Shown piece by piece: positions 46,693 through 56,567 of a stretch of 64,000 bases of DNA (positions are counted from its first letter, which is position 1; each line of letters starts with the position of its first letter). Source of the DNA: Caminicella sporogenes DSM 14501. Its GTDB lineage: Bacteria; Bacillota; Clostridia; Peptostreptococcales; Caminicellaceae. The stretch spans positions 1-64,000 of the forward strand of contig NZ_FRAJ01000015.1 in NCBI RefSeq assembly GCF_900142285.1, written 5' to 3'. Below the pieces are notes generated by a model that made no database searches, was not told the DNA's origin, and saw nothing but the letters and a program-made list of their open reading frames with translations. Made by a program: the position numbers and the translations under genes.

Positions 46693-47723
46693 AAATCCAC
46701 CCCATGTAATCCCTTTAAAACTCTACCTATCTTATATGCTCTTTCACCCGTACTTTCAATCAGCTTTATAACATCTTCACTATCATTTTCATCTACTATT
46801 AAAATAAATCCAATTCCCATATTAAATGTCTTAAACATTTCATCTATGTCTATATCTCCAAGACTTTGAATTAGTTTAAATATAGAAGGTACTTCCCAGC
46901 TTCTAAGGCCTATTTTAACTCCAAATCCTTCTGGTATAACTCTAGGAATATTTTCATAAAACCCTCCACCTGTTATATGACACATACCATGAACTTCAAA
47001 TTTTTCTAATACTTTCTCAACAGGCTTTACGTAAATTTTTGTAGGCCTTAAAAGCACTTCTCCTAATCTTCCATCTAATTCGTCTATATAATCATCTACA
47101 TTATATTTTAATTTTTCAAAAAAGAGTTTTCTCACTAAAGAATATCCATTGCTGTGAATTCCTGTTGAAGGCAGCCCTATGATTACATCTCCATCTTTTA
47201 TCTTACTTCCATCAATTATTTTTTCTCTATCAACTACACCTACTGCAAAACCTGCCATATCATATTCACCTTCAGCATAAAAACCGGGCATTTCAGCAGT
47301 TTCTCCCCCTATTAAAGCACAACCAGCTTGTATACATCCATCCGAAATACCTTTTACTATATCAGCAACCTTTTCTGCATTAAGCTTTCCGGTAGCCACA
47401 TAGTCTAAAAAGAATAAAGGCTTTGCTCCTTGACACAATATATCATTTACACACATAGCCACCAAATCTATACCAACTGTATCATGTTTATCCATCATAA
47501 ATGCAATTTTTAATTTAGTTCCTACCCCATCTGTTCCTGAAACTAATACAGGAGCTTTATATTTATCTGTATCTAAACTAAAAAGTCCTCCAAATCCTCC
47601 TAAATCACATAATACATTCTCTGTAAAAGTTTTCTTTACATAACCTTTCATAAGCTGTACAGCTCTTGCACCTTCAGCAATATCAACACCTGATTCACTG
47701 TAAGTAAGCTTTTTACTTTTCAT
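46680..47723 (-). CDS. purM: Phosphoribosylformylglycinamidine cyclo-ligase
   Basis: 347-residue AIR synthase, step 5; its product AIR is also the ThiC substrate. Seen: [26 protein letters not shown] and [13 protein letters not shown]. Overlaps purN; follows purF by 45 bases. Confidence 0.96.
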   Translation of the reverse strand: MKSKKLTYSESGVDIAEGARAVQLMKGYVKKTFTENVLCDLGGFGGLFSLDTDKYKAPVLVSGTDGVGTKLKIAFMMDKHDTVGIDLVAMCVNDILCQGAKPLFFLDYVATGKLNAEKVADIVKGISDGCIQAGCALIGGETAEMPGFYAEGEYDMAGFAVGVVDREKIIDGSKIKDGDVIIGLPSTGIHSNGYSLVRKLFFEKLKYNVDDYIDELDGRLGEVLLRPTKIYVKPVEKVLEKFEVHGMCHITGGGFYENIPRVIPEGFGVKIGLRSWEVPSIFKLIQSLGDIDIDEMFKTFNMGIGFILIVDENDSEDVIKLIESTGERAYKIGRVLKGLHGVDLCQK

Positions 47724-47768
47724 AGATTCACCTCATAAGATAATTTTGTATTAATGCATCATATAATC

Positions 47769-49187
47769 TTATCTCTTTTCAAATAAATATTTATTTCCTG
47801 ACTCTGGTACTTTCATAGGATAGTTTCCACTAAAACATGCCGTACACAACTTTTCACTAGTCATATTAATAGATTTTAATAATCCTTCAACACTCAAATA
47901 TCCTAAACTGTCAGCACCGATAGCTTTTCTAATTTCTTCTACTGAATGAGTAGCTCCAATCAACTGTTTTCTAGTCGGAGTATCAATACCAAAATAGCAT
48001 GAATATTTAACAGGTGGTGAACTTACTCTAACATGTACTTGTTTAGCTCCTGCTCTTCTCAGCATATCTATAATTCTCTTACTTGTAGTTCCCCTTACAA
48101 TAGAATCATCTATTAAAACTAATCTTTTTCCCTCAACATTTTCTCTAAGTACGCTTAATTTCAATTTAACCATAAGCTCTCTTATCTTTTGATCTGGCTG
48201 AATAAAAGTCCTACCTAAATACTTATTTTTTAAAAGTCCTTCTCTAAAAGGAATTTTAGATTCTTCTGCATAACCTATAGCTGCAACTGTTCCAGAATCT
48301 GGTACTGACATAACTATATCTGCATCTACAGGATGTTCCCTTGCTAATATTCTGCCTGCCTCTATCCTGCTTTTATAAACGCTTTGTCCATCAAGTACAC
48401 TATCCGGTCTTGCAAAATAAACAAATTCAAAAGAACAAAGTGCTCTTTTACTAAATTCATCATAGATAACTGACTGTATTCCATTATCATCAATAATTAC
48501 TATTTCACCGGGTTTTACATCTCTTATATATTCAGCTCCAACAACATGAAGTGCACAGCTTTCGGAAGCTAAAATATATCCATCTCCTAATTTCCCTATG
48601 CACAAAGGTCTTAATCCATTCGGGTCTCTTACTCCAATTAATTTACCTTCACATATAATAGCTAAAGCAAATGCTCCTTTAATTTCTTTAGAAGCTCTTA
48701 TTATTGCTTCTTTATATCCCAATTTGTAATATTTAGCTATTAAATTTGCTATTACTTCACTGTCTATTGATGTTTGAAATATGCAGCCATTATCCTCTAA
48801 CTTACTTCTTATTTTATCTGCATTAACAAGATTTCCATTGTGAGCAAGTGCTATAGCTCCTCCTTTATAATGCACAACAAGTGGCTGAGCATTAGATATA
48901 TAACTTTCTCCTGTAGTTGAATATCTCACATGCCCTATGGCTATATCTCCATCAAGTCTTTTTAAAATATTATCATTAAAAACTTCTCTAACTAGCCCCA
49001 TATCTTTATAATACTGAATTTTTCCATCTTTATAAACTGCTATACCAGCACTTTCCTGTCCTCTATGTTGAAGTGTTACAAGTCCAAAGTAAACAAGTCT
49101 TGAAATTTCACTGCATTTTTTTAAATATATACCAAAAACCCCACATTCTTCATTTAACTTGTCATCATTTAAATATCTATCAAACAT
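47769..49187 (-). CDS. purF: Amidophosphoribosyltransferase
   Basis: 472-residue first committed enzyme of purine synthesis (PRPP plus glutamine). The N-terminal propeptide MFDRYLNDDKLNEE ends before the nucleophile Cys of CGVFGIYL. The PRPP loop is RLVLIDDSIVRGTTS. Cysteines near the end (KLCTACFSGNYPM) and at RALCSFEF and YSCYFG fit the 4Fe-4S form of B. subtilis, suggesting oxygen-sensitive turnover. Good GGAGGGG. Confidence 0.96.
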   Translation of the reverse strand: MFDRYLNDDKLNEECGVFGIYLKKCSEISRLVYFGLVTLQHRGQESAGIAVYKDGKIQYYKDMGLVREVFNDNILKRLDGDIAIGHVRYSTTGESYISNAQPLVVHYKGGAIALAHNGNLVNADKIRSKLEDNGCIFQTSIDSEVIANLIAKYYKLGYKEAIIRASKEIKGAFALAIICEGKLIGVRDPNGLRPLCIGKLGDGYILASESCALHVVGAEYIRDVKPGEIVIIDDNGIQSVIYDEFSKRALCSFEFVYFARPDSVLDGQSVYKSRIEAGRILAREHPVDADIVMSVPDSGTVAAIGYAEESKIPFREGLLKNKYLGRTFIQPDQKIRELMVKLKLSVLRENVEGKRLVLIDDSIVRGTTSKRIIDMLRRAGAKQVHVRVSSPPVKYSCYFGIDTPTRKQLIGATHSVEEIRKAIGADSLGYLSVEGLLKSINMTSEKLCTACFSGNYPMKVPESGNKYLFEKR

Positions 49188-49224
49188 TAAAATTCCCCTC
49201 CGGATGTATATATACTCGTCTTTA

Positions 49225-49926
49225 TTACTGCAATCTGCTTAGCACTTCTTCATATGCTTTTTCAACATCCCCTAAATCTCTCCTAAATCTATCTTTATCT
49301 AACTTCCTATTTGTATCTGCATCCCACAATCTGCAAGTATCTGGTGAAATTTCATCTGCTAAAATTACTTCTCCATCATGAATTCCAAACTCCAATTTAA
49401 AATCAATCAATTTAATATTTCTTTCTTTGAAAAAATCTATTAAAATTTCATTAATCTTAAATGCATATTCTTTAACTTTCTCAAGCTGCTCATCTGTTGC
49501 AAGTTCAATTGCTCTTATATGGTATTCATTTATCATTGGGTCTCCTAAGTCATCATTTTTATAACAAAATTCTAGTACAGGAGTTTTCAAAATAGTTCCT
49601 TCTTCAATCCCTAACCTTTTAGATAATGAACCAGCTGCTACATTCCTCATTATAACTTCAAGAGGCAGTATCTTAACGTCTTTAACAAGCATTTCTCTAT
49701 CGCTAAGTATCTCTACAAAATGTGTAGGTATCCCTTTTTCTTCTAACAATTTAAAAAGCAGTGCAGACATTTTATTGTTTATAATACCTTTTCCTACTAT
49801 TGTTCCCTTCTTTTCACCGTTAAAAGCTGTAGCATCATCTTTATATTCTATAATATATCTCTTTTCATCATCAGTTTTATATACCTTTTTTGCCTTACCT
49901 TCATATAACATTTCAAGCTTTTTCAT
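49225..49926 (-). CDS. purC: SAICAR synthetase
   Basis: 233 residues; joins aspartate to [19 protein letters not shown] and [16 protein letters not shown] are typical. GGGAGG seven bases upstream of ATG. It follows purE across a gap holding a dispersed repeat copy. Confidence 0.96.
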   Translation of the reverse strand: MKKLEMLYEGKAKKVYKTDDEKRYIIEYKDDATAFNGEKKGTIVGKGIINNKMSALLFKLLEEKGIPTHFVEILSDREMLVKDVKILPLEVIMRNVAAGSLSKRLGIEEGTILKTPVLEFCYKNDDLGDPMINEYHIRAIELATDEQLEKVKEYAFKINEILIDFFKERNIKLIDFKLEFGIHDGEVILADEISPDTCRLWDADTNRKLDKDRFRRDLGDVEKAYEEVLSRLQ

Positions 49927-49973
49927 AAAATCTACCTCCCAAAATTTTAATTTCCAGTTTTAAGTTGACAGAT

Positions 49974-50025
49974 TAGCTCTCAGCTTAATCTTTTTCCTCT
50001 AATATCTTTTTAATTTTTAATTCTT
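49974..50025 (-). repeat. Dispersed intercistronic repeat, copy A (purE-purC)
   Basis: 52 bases identical to copy B at 50584-50635. On the transcript it reads AGAATTAAAAATTAAAAAG, then ATATTAGAGGAAAAAGATT and AAGCTGAGAGCTAA. The repeat provides the last codons and stop of purE. Confidence 0.8.
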
Positions 50026-50508
50026 AATTTTCAACTGTATTTTTTCATCTTTTTCTTCTACTTCTTTTGCCATCTTTTCTTTATATTCCTTAATCTTTTT
50101 CTTAAGCTGTGGATATTTTACCGATAATATTTGAACTGCCAATAGTGCAGCATTTTCTGCTCCATTTATAGCAACTGTTGCCACAGGTACTCCCTTTGGC
50201 ATTTGAACTATTGACAACAATGAATCAAGTCCATCCATAGTAGAAGATTTAATAGGTAAACCTATTACTGGAAGTATACTCACACCTGCTAATACTCCCG
50301 GAAGATGTGCTGCCTTTCCAGCAGCTCCAATAATTACTTCAAAACCATTTTCACAAGCATTTTTAGCAAACTCTATAGCAGTAAATGGTGTTCTATGAGC
50401 TGATATAACTCTTGCATGTACTTCTACTCCAAACTCTTTCAATATCTTTATTGACTTTTCTACAACATTAAAATCAGAATCACTGCCCATTACAATAGCT
50501 ACCTTCAT
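50017..50508 (-). CDS. purE: N5-CAIR mutase (class I PurE)
   Basis: 163 residues. VAIVMGSDSDFNVVEK, ISAHRTPF and GAAGKAAHLPGVLAG mark the CO2/CAIR site. No purK is next to it in this window, so it may act with a PurK elsewhere or directly with bicarbonate-rich conditions. The last residues (QLKIKN) are encoded by the edge of repeat copy A, so the C-terminus was probably altered by the element. Confidence 0.95.
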   Translation of the reverse strand: MKVAIVMGSDSDFNVVEKSIKILKEFGVEVHARVISAHRTPFTAIEFAKNACENGFEVIIGAAGKAAHLPGVLAGVSILPVIGLPIKSSTMDGLDSLLSIVQMPKGVPVATVAINGAENAALLAVQILSVKYPQLKKKIKEYKEKMAKEVEEKDEKIQLKIKN

Positions 50509-50583
50509 TTTAAAACCTCCTAAGTTAAATTAATTCTAAATAAGATAACAAATTGACTATCAGCTGTTATTAGTTGTCAGCTC

Positions 50584-50635
50584 TTAGCTCTCAGCTTAAT
50601 CTTTTTCCTCTAATATCTTTTTAATTTTTAATTCT
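50584..50635 (-). repeat. Dispersed intercistronic repeat, copy B (purL-purE)
   Basis: Identical over 52 bases to copy A and in the same direction relative to transcription. It begins 11 bases after the purL stop and is followed by AGAGCTGACAACTAATAAC-like words. Confidence 0.8.
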
Positions 50636-50646
50636 CAATTCTCAAC

Positions 50647-53600
50647 TTACCCAAAATACCCCACTCCTGCTTCAAATATCTTTTGGTCCTTTTCTCCCGG
50701 TATATTAATACAGATATTTTCTCCAATTCTTTCTGAATGTCCCATTTTACCAAGAATTCTTCCATCTGGACTAGTTATGCCTTCAACAGCATTAAATGAA
50801 CCATTTGGATTAAATTCTCCTCTATAGCTTGGATTACCATCAAAATCTACATATTGAGTTGCTATTTGTCCATTTTCAATTAGTTTTTTCATAACATCTT
50901 CATTTGCTACAAATCTTCCTTCCCCATGTGATAAAGCTATTCTGTGAACATCTCCAACTTTTACATTATTAAACCAAGGTGAAAGATTTGATACAACCTT
51001 TGTCATAGCCATACATGATATGTGTCGTCCAATTCTATTAAATGTAAGAGTAGGTGAATTTTCATCTATATCTCTTATTTCTCCATATGGCAGCAGTCCT
51101 AATTTAATAAGTGCTTGAAAACCATTACATATTCCTATCATCAATCCATCTCTATTTTTAATTAAATTCATAACTGCTTCTTTTACTTTCGGATTTCTAA
51201 ATACTACAGCAATAAACTTTCCTGAACCATCAGGCTCATCTCCTGCACTAAATCCACCGGGAATAGCTATAATTTGAGCATTATTTATTTTTTTAACCAT
51301 TTCATCAATAGAATTTTCTATATCTATAGAAGATAAATTTCTAAAAACAAACTGCTCTACTTTGCCTCCTGCTCTTTCAAAAGCTCTAGCCATATCATAT
51401 TCACAATTTGTTCCCGGAAAAACAGGTATAAATATTCTCGGTTTTGCTATCTTTACACAAGAAACGATTTTATTTCCTCTATCATAAAAAATCTTTTCCG
51501 GTACTCCTTCCACATCTTTTTTTATTGGAAAAATATTATCAAGAGGTTCTTGCCATGCTTTTATTGCTTTATCAAGATTGATACATATATTATTAATCTC
51601 TATAACTTGCTCCCTTTGAGTATTTCCTAAAACTTTATACTCTACATCTTTTAAAAGCTCTTTTACATCTTCACGCTCATCTATTTCTACTATTAAAGAG
51701 CCATAATCTGCTTTAAATAATTCGTCTATACTCATACTATTCCAAAACTTCATTCCTATTTTATTCCCAAAGCACATTTTACTTATACTAGCTGCTATTC
51801 CTCCATTTCTTATAGTTTGTGCAGCTAAAATTTTACCTTTATTTATTAATTCATATATTTTTGTATAATTTTTATCTAAAATTTCAAAATCAGGAAGATA
51901 TTTTTCATCTTTTTTAAGAGGGATTAAAACTACTTTGCTGTTTACTTTTTTAAATTCTGGAGATATTATATTTCCAGCATCTGCAATATTTACTGCAAAA
52001 GATACTAATGTCGGAGGTACATGAATATCTTTAAATGTTCCAGACATACTGTCCTTCCCGCCAATTGCAGGAATGTTCAGCTTTTTTTGGATATAAAATG
52101 CTCCAAGTAAAGCACTAAAAGGCTTACCCCATTTTGTCTTATCTTTTCCCAATTTTTCAAAATATTCCTGAAGACTTAATCTAATCTTTCTATAATCCCC
52201 ACCTATAGCCACAACTTTAGCTATAGATTCAAGTACTGCATAGAGTGCTCCATGAAACGGACTCCACTTTCCTATTTTAGGATTGTATCCATATGTCATT
52301 ATGCTTACAGTATTCGTTTCACCCTTCAATACAGGTATTTTAAATACCATTCCTTCAGCTGGAGTTAAAGAATATTCTCCACCAAACGGCATAAGAACTG
52401 TACCTGCACCTATACTGCTGTCAAATCTTTCTACTAATCCCTTTTGGCATGCTGTATTCAAATCCTTCAAATTTTCAAGCCAAGCCTTTTCAATATCCTT
52501 ATTTTTAAACTTTTCTATTTCTCTATCAAAATAATTTTCTTCTTTCTCTGGATGAACAACTTTTACCTTTGTCTTTTGCTTTACTCCATTTGTATTTAAA
52601 AATTTTCTGCTTATATTTAATATTTTTTTACCACGCCACTTCATTACAAGTCTTCCAGTATCAGTTACCTCTGCTACAACTGTTGCTTCAAGATTTTCCT
52701 TAGCTGCAATTTTTTTAAATTTATCTACATCTTCTCTAGCTATTACTACTGCCATTCTTTCTTGAGATTCAGATATAGCTAAATCCGTACCATCTAACCC
52801 TTCGTACTTTTTAGGAATACTATCTAAATCTATTTCAAGACTATCTGCAAGTTCTCCAATAGCTACAGAAACTCCACCTGCTCCAAAATCGTTGCACTTT
52901 TTAATCAATCTCGAAATATCTGGATTTCTAAATAATCTCTGAATTTTCCTCTCTGTAGGAGGATTCCCTTTTTGCACCTCTGCTCCACATGTAAATATAG
53001 ATTCTTCTGTATGAGCTTTAGATGAACCTGTAGCTCCACCACATCCATCTCTTCCAGTTCTTCCACCTACGAGTAATACTACATCTCCTTTTGAAGGTCT
53101 TTTTCTAACTACATTTTGTTTAACTGCAGCTCCTATAACTGCCCCTATTTCCATTCTTTTTGCAATAAATCCTTCATCATATACTTCAGCAACTTGTCCA
53201 GTTGCCAGTCCTATCTGATTGCCATAAGAACTGTATCCATGAGCTGCCTCTGTAGTTATCTTTCTTTGAGGTAATTTCCCCGGCAGTGTATCTTCAATTG
53301 GCATTCTAGGGTCCCCACTACCCGTTACTCTCATAGCACCGTATACATAAGCTCTACCTGAAAGTGGGTCCCTTATTGCTCCACCTAAACATGTAGCAGC
53401 TCCACCAAAGGGCTCTATCTCAGTAGGATGATTATGAGTTTCATTTTTGAACATCACTAACCATTTTTCATTTTTTCCATTTACATCAACATCTACTTCT
53501 ATACTGCAGGCATTTACTTCATCAGATACATCTAAATCATCAAGTTTTCCCCTTTTTCTAAGCTCCTTCATTGCAATGACTGCTATATCCATAAGACATA

Positions 53601-54417
53601 TATCCTTTTCATTATCTTCATAGACGTATTTTCTAGATTTTAAATACTCTTCATAAGCATCTTGTATTACTTCTCCGTATATACCTTTTTCTATCTCTAC
53701 ATCTTCTATTTCAGTCAAAAATGTAGTATGCCTACAGTGGTCAGACCAATAAGTATCTATTACCTTTAACTCTGTAATAGTAGGATTTCTCTTTTCTTCA
53801 TCTCTAAAATAATCTCTGCAAAACTTTAAATCTTCAATACTCATAGCAAATCCATATTCTTCTCTAAATTTAATAAGCTTTTCTATATCTTTATCTATAA
53901 ATCCATCAAGTATTTCAACATCAGATGGCAACTCAACTTCCATATCAAGTGTAGAAGGTTTTTCTAAAGAAGCTTCTCTTGAATCCACAGGATTTATACT
54001 ATACCTCTTTATTTTTTCATAATCTTTTTCACTTATATTTCCCTCAAGTATAAGAATTTTAGCTACTCTAACAAAAGGTTTATCTTTTTGAGTAAGTATT
54101 TGAATACATTCGGCAGCTGCATCTGCCCTTTGGTCATATTGCCCCGGTAAATATTCTATGGCTAAAATTCTTTCATTTTCTTTTATATAAATTTCTTCAT
54201 CATAAACATTATCTACATTTGGTTCTGAAAGAATCGTCTTCTTTGCCAATTCATATTCTTCATCACTAATTCCCACTATATCATAGCGATTCATTACTCT
54301 AACCTTTGTTAGATTTTTAATTCCTAAATTTTCTCTAAAATCCCTGCACAGATGTTCTCCTTCAATATTAAAACCTTCTTTTTTTTCAACATAAACTCTC
54401 CTAACTTTCATGCTCAT
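50647..54417 (-). CDS. purL: Phosphoribosylformylglycinamidine synthase, single-chain large form
   Basis: 1256 residues, step 4. The synthetase halves (for example SDHCRHTTFLTEIED, HNHPTEIEPFGGAATCLGG and DFGAGGVSVAIGELADS) are fused to a C-terminal glutaminase with nucleophile Cys in IGICNGFQALIKLGLLP. No PurS or PurQ is needed, as in the fused clostridial type. Start at ATG 54417 (AGGTGG eight bases upstream). It follows pbuG across a terminator-like hairpin. Confidence 0.95.
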   Translation of the reverse strand: MSMKVRRVYVEKKEGFNIEGEHLCRDFRENLGIKNLTKVRVMNRYDIVGISDEEYELAKKTILSEPNVDNVYDEEIYIKENERILAIEYLPGQYDQRADAAAECIQILTQKDKPFVRVAKILILEGNISEKDYEKIKRYSINPVDSREASLEKPSTLDMEVELPSDVEILDGFIDKDIEKLIKFREEYGFAMSIEDLKFCRDYFRDEEKRNPTITELKVIDTYWSDHCRHTTFLTEIEDVEIEKGIYGEVIQDAYEEYLKSRKYVYEDNEKDICLMDIAVIAMKELRKRGKLDDLDVSDEVNACSIEVDVDVNGKNEKWLVMFKNETHNHPTEIEPFGGAATCLGGAIRDPLSGRAYVYGAMRVTGSGDPRMPIEDTLPGKLPQRKITTEAAHGYSSYGNQIGLATGQVAEVYDEGFIAKRMEIGAVIGAAVKQNVVRKRPSKGDVVLLVGGRTGRDGCGGATGSSKAHTEESIFTCGAEVQKGNPPTERKIQRLFRNPDISRLIKKCNDFGAGGVSVAIGELADSLEIDLDSIPKKYEGLDGTDLAISESQERMAVVIAREDVDKFKKIAAKENLEATVVAEVTDTGRLVMKWRGKKILNISRKFLNTNGVKQKTKVKVVHPEKEENYFDREIEKFKNKDIEKAWLENLKDLNTACQKGLVERFDSSIGAGTVLMPFGGEYSLTPAEGMVFKIPVLKGETNTVSIMTYGYNPKIGKWSPFHGALYAVLESIAKVVAIGGDYRKIRLSLQEYFEKLGKDKTKWGKPFSALLGAFYIQKKLNIPAIGGKDSMSGTFKDIHVPPTLVSFAVNIADAGNIISPEFKKVNSKVVLIPLKKDEKYLPDFEILDKNYTKIYELINKGKILAAQTIRNGGIAASISKMCFGNKIGMKFWNSMSIDELFKADYGSLIVEIDEREDVKELLKDVEYKVLGNTQREQVIEINNICINLDKAIKAWQEPLDNIFPIKKDVEGVPEKIFYDRGNKIVSCVKIAKPRIFIPVFPGTNCEYDMARAFERAGGKVEQFVFRNLSSIDIENSIDEMVKKINNAQIIAIPGGFSAGDEPDGSGKFIAVVFRNPKVKEAVMNLIKNRDGLMIGICNGFQALIKLGLLPYGEIRDIDENSPTLTFNRIGRHISCMAMTKVVSNLSPWFNNVKVGDVHRIALSHGEGRFVANEDVMKKLIENGQIATQYVDFDGNPSYRGEFNPNGSFNAVEGITSPDGRILGKMGHSERIGENICINIPGEKDQKIFEAGVGYFG

Positions 54418-54461
54418 GGTTTCTACCACCTCTATATTTTTATAATCACCAATAATTTTAG

Positions 54462-54500
54462 CAAAAAACCCCAATATAGTATTTAAACTATATTAGGGCT
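54462..54500 (-). terminator. Intercistronic terminator between pbuG and purL
   Basis: CCCTAATATAGT pairs with ACTATATTGGGG around a TTTAAAT loop and runs into TTTTTTG. It should cut purL-purD transcription relative to pbuG; only about 45 bases remain before purL and hold no clear promoter. Confidence 0.85.
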
Positions 54501-54505
54501 TCATA

Positions 54506-55831
54506 TTATATTACATGTTTTATTAAGAATAATACTGCTATAATATACATCATAGGATGTACTTCTTTGTATTTTCCTGATAAAGTTTTTAAAAGTACAT
54601 AAGAAATAATACCAAATACAATACCTTCTGCAATGCTGTATGTTAAAGGCATTAATATTATTGTCAAAAAAGCTGGAATAGCTTCTGTAAAATCATCAAA
54701 TTTTATTTTTAATATTGGACTCATCATGAATAATCCAACTAATATTAATACTGGAGCTGTCGCCTGTGCAGGTACTGAAGTTAAAATTGGAGCAAATACC
54801 ATTGATATTAAAAACAATACTCCTGTAGTAAATGCTGTAAGACCTGTCCTTCCACCTTCTGCAACTCCTGAAGCACTTTCAACATATGTTGTAACTGTAC
54901 TTGTTCCCATCATAGCTCCTGCAGTAGTACCTATTGCATCTGCAAGCAATGCCTGTTTAGCATTTGGAACTCTACCTTCTTCATCTAATAAATCAGCTTT
55001 AGCTGATACTCCAACTAAAGTTCCTATTGTATCAAATAAATCAACAAATAAGAAAGTAAATACAACTACTAACATATCTAAAGTAAATATTTTACTAAAA
55101 TCAAATTTCATAGCAACTGGTGCTATTGATGGTGGTACACTAACTACTCCACTAGGCAAATTAGTAATTCCTAAAATCATACCTAAAGCAGTAGTTCCCA
55201 ACATACCTATTAGCAATGCACCTTTTACATTCTTTACCAATAAATAACCTGTTAAAATTATTCCAGCAATAGCCAATAATACACCCGGACTCTTAACATT
55301 TCCCAAAGCTACTAAAGTAGCTGGATTATCAACTATAATGCCTGAATTTTGAAATCCTATAAAAGCTATAAATAATCCTATACCAACACTTACTGCATTT
55401 TTGATAACCATAGGCATACCATTTATTATTGCTTCACGAACATTAAATAAAGTTAAAAGGATAAATATTATGCCTTCAATCAATATAGCTGTTAATGCAA
55501 ACTGCCAACTATAACCCATACCTATAACTACTGAAAATGCAAAAAAAGCATTGAGTCCCATTCCCGGTGCAAGTGCAAACGGTAAATTAGCAAGAAAAGC
55601 CATTAGCATAGTTGCTAGTGCTGCTGATAAAGCCGTAGCTGTAAACACTCCTCCCTTGTCCATTCCCGTAGCACTTAAAATATCTGGGTTTACAATGAGA
55701 ATATATGCCATTGTCATAAAAGTAGTTATACCTGCTACTATTTCAGTCTTTACATCAGTTTTATGTGCAGATAATTTGAATATTTTTTCAAAAATTGAAT
55801 TGTTTTTAATTTTCTTGGTTGATATATCCAT
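54506..55831 (-). CDS. pbuG: PbuG-like purine permease (NCS2/AzgA type)
   Basis: 441 residues with about twelve membrane helices. Motifs are GITTFMTMAYILIVNPDIL at the N-terminus, GMGLNAFFAFSVV and the SMGTSTVTTYVESASGVAEGGRTG region (MGTSTVTTYVESASGVAEG). Imports hypoxanthine/guanine. First gene after the guanine-PRPP leader; AAAGGAGG upstream. Confidence 0.94.
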   Translation of the reverse strand: MDISTKKIKNNSIFEKIFKLSAHKTDVKTEIVAGITTFMTMAYILIVNPDILSATGMDKGGVFTATALSAALATMLMAFLANLPFALAPGMGLNAFFAFSVVIGMGYSWQFALTAILIEGIIFILLTLFNVREAIINGMPMVIKNAVSVGIGLFIAFIGFQNSGIIVDNPATLVALGNVKSPGVLLAIAGIILTGYLLVKNVKGALLIGMLGTTALGMILGITNLPSGVVSVPPSIAPVAMKFDFSKIFTLDMLVVVFTFLFVDLFDTIGTLVGVSAKADLLDEEGRVPNAKQALLADAIGTTAGAMMGTSTVTTYVESASGVAEGGRTGLTAFTTGVLFLISMVFAPILTSVPAQATAPVLILVGLFMMSPILKIKFDDFTEAIPAFLTIILMPLTYSIAEGIVFGIISYVLLKTLSGKYKEVHPMMYIIAVLFLIKHVI

Positions 55832-55980
55832 TTTTTATCCTCCTTTAAATTTAAAACTAAAAATAATTAATGAGCTCGTTAATAAATTTATTATTTTTAA
55901 TAAATTGAATAAATAATGCTCACAGACAAATCTTTAATAGTCTTATTTTATCTAAAGTCTGAATAATTAGTTTTTTAATC

Positions 55981-56046
55981 AAAAATACAAAAGCCCGAAC
56001 GAGAAAGTTTTCAACTATGAAGTGAAACCTCCCCGTCCGGGCTTTT
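55981..56046 (-). terminator. Terminator of the purine leader, overlapping the PRPP aptamer
   Basis: AAAAGCCCGGACGGGG pairs with CTCGTTCGGGCTTTT, then GTATTTTTG. The 5' arm is also the 3' end of the ykkC-type aptamer, so ligand binding should prevent the terminator. Confidence 0.9.
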
Positions 56047-56139
56047 CTCCCCACGGTGTAACATTACAAATCATGTAACATCCGCACCACTCGGACCTGC
56101 CATTAAAATAAAAATTTTAATCGGAACCCTAGGTGCGCT
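56030..56139 (-). promoter_or_regulatory. ykkC subtype 2 riboswitch, probably PRPP-sensing
   Basis: Minus strand blocks are CCTAGGGTTCCG (56133-56122), GGTCCGAG (56097-56090), ACACCGTGGGGAGAA and AGCCCGG, as in ykkC RNAs. Placement after a guanine aptamer and before purine genes identifies the PRPP type (2b), not guanidine-I or ppGpp. Expected action is antitermination when PRPP is high. Confidence 0.9.
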
Positions 56140-56142
56140 TTC

Positions 56143-56211
56143 ACTCATAGTCAGACAATTTACGGTTGTCTGGTAGAAACTTCTGGACCATATTACCAGA
56201 ATTATATGAGT
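56143..56211 (-). promoter_or_regulatory. Guanine riboswitch aptamer (first element of tandem purine leader)
   Basis: Minus strand ACTCATATAAT ... TAATATGG ... AGTTTCTACCAGAC ... CCGTAAAT ... GACTATGAGT. The specificity base after GA is C, which pairs with guanine/hypoxanthine. The aptamer directly precedes the ykkC-type aptamer. Confidence 0.95.
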
Positions 56212-56233
56212 TCATTATTCTCTTTTCAATTAA

Positions 56234-56262
56234 ATAATATCAAAGTAAACTATATTAGTCAA
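56234..56262 (-). promoter_or_regulatory. SigA-type promoter of the pbuG-pur leader
   Basis: TTGACT (56262-56257), 17-base spacer and TATTAT (56239-56234) on the minus strand. Confidence 0.75.
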
Positions 56263-56340
56263 TATTATTTCCGAATTTTATTTTATGTTTTTTATTTTTT
56301 GTATATATTATTCCGAACATTATAGCTTTTATTTTTAAAA

Positions 56341-56553
56341 TCACTCCCAAATATCATCTGTCAATGCTTCTATTTCTTTTTTCCTTTTTTCAGTTTCTTC
56401 TTTATCTATGATAATCCTATCATTTTCAATTATTAAAACATCGCCCTCTTTGGCTTCTTTAGGAATTTTATATTTTTCAATATTTATAATTTCTCTATTT
56501 TCTCTTTCACAAACGGCATAATCACCTTCAAATCTGTCTATCAATACCTTCAA
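56341..56553 (-). CDS. DUF3006 domain protein
   Basis: 70 residues. MKVLIDRFEGDYAVCE, then IPKEAKEGDVLII is typical of DUF3006. It is 14 bases after the metallo-beta-lactamase-fold gene, a pairing common in Firmicutes. Function unknown. Confidence 0.85.
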   Translation of the reverse strand: MKVLIDRFEGDYAVCERENREIINIEKYKIPKEAKEGDVLIIENDRIIIDKEETEKRKKEIEALTDDIWE

Positions 56554-56567
56554 TAAAATCCCTCCTC

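Noticed and set aside
54633-55247. 204-codon open frame opposite pbuG
   Set aside because: Antisense shadow of a hydrophobic membrane protein gene; no start signal and unnatural composition.
56030-56139. ykkC RNA considered as guanidine-I or ppGpp riboswitch
   Set aside because: Context is purine genes with a guanine aptamer directly 5'; no guanidine exporter or amino-acid synthesis genes follow. Final subtype still needs a covariance model.
56143-56211. Purine riboswitch considered as adenine type
   Set aside because: The specificity base in GACTATGAG is C, whereas adenine aptamers have T there. The same holds for the element at 61351-61421.
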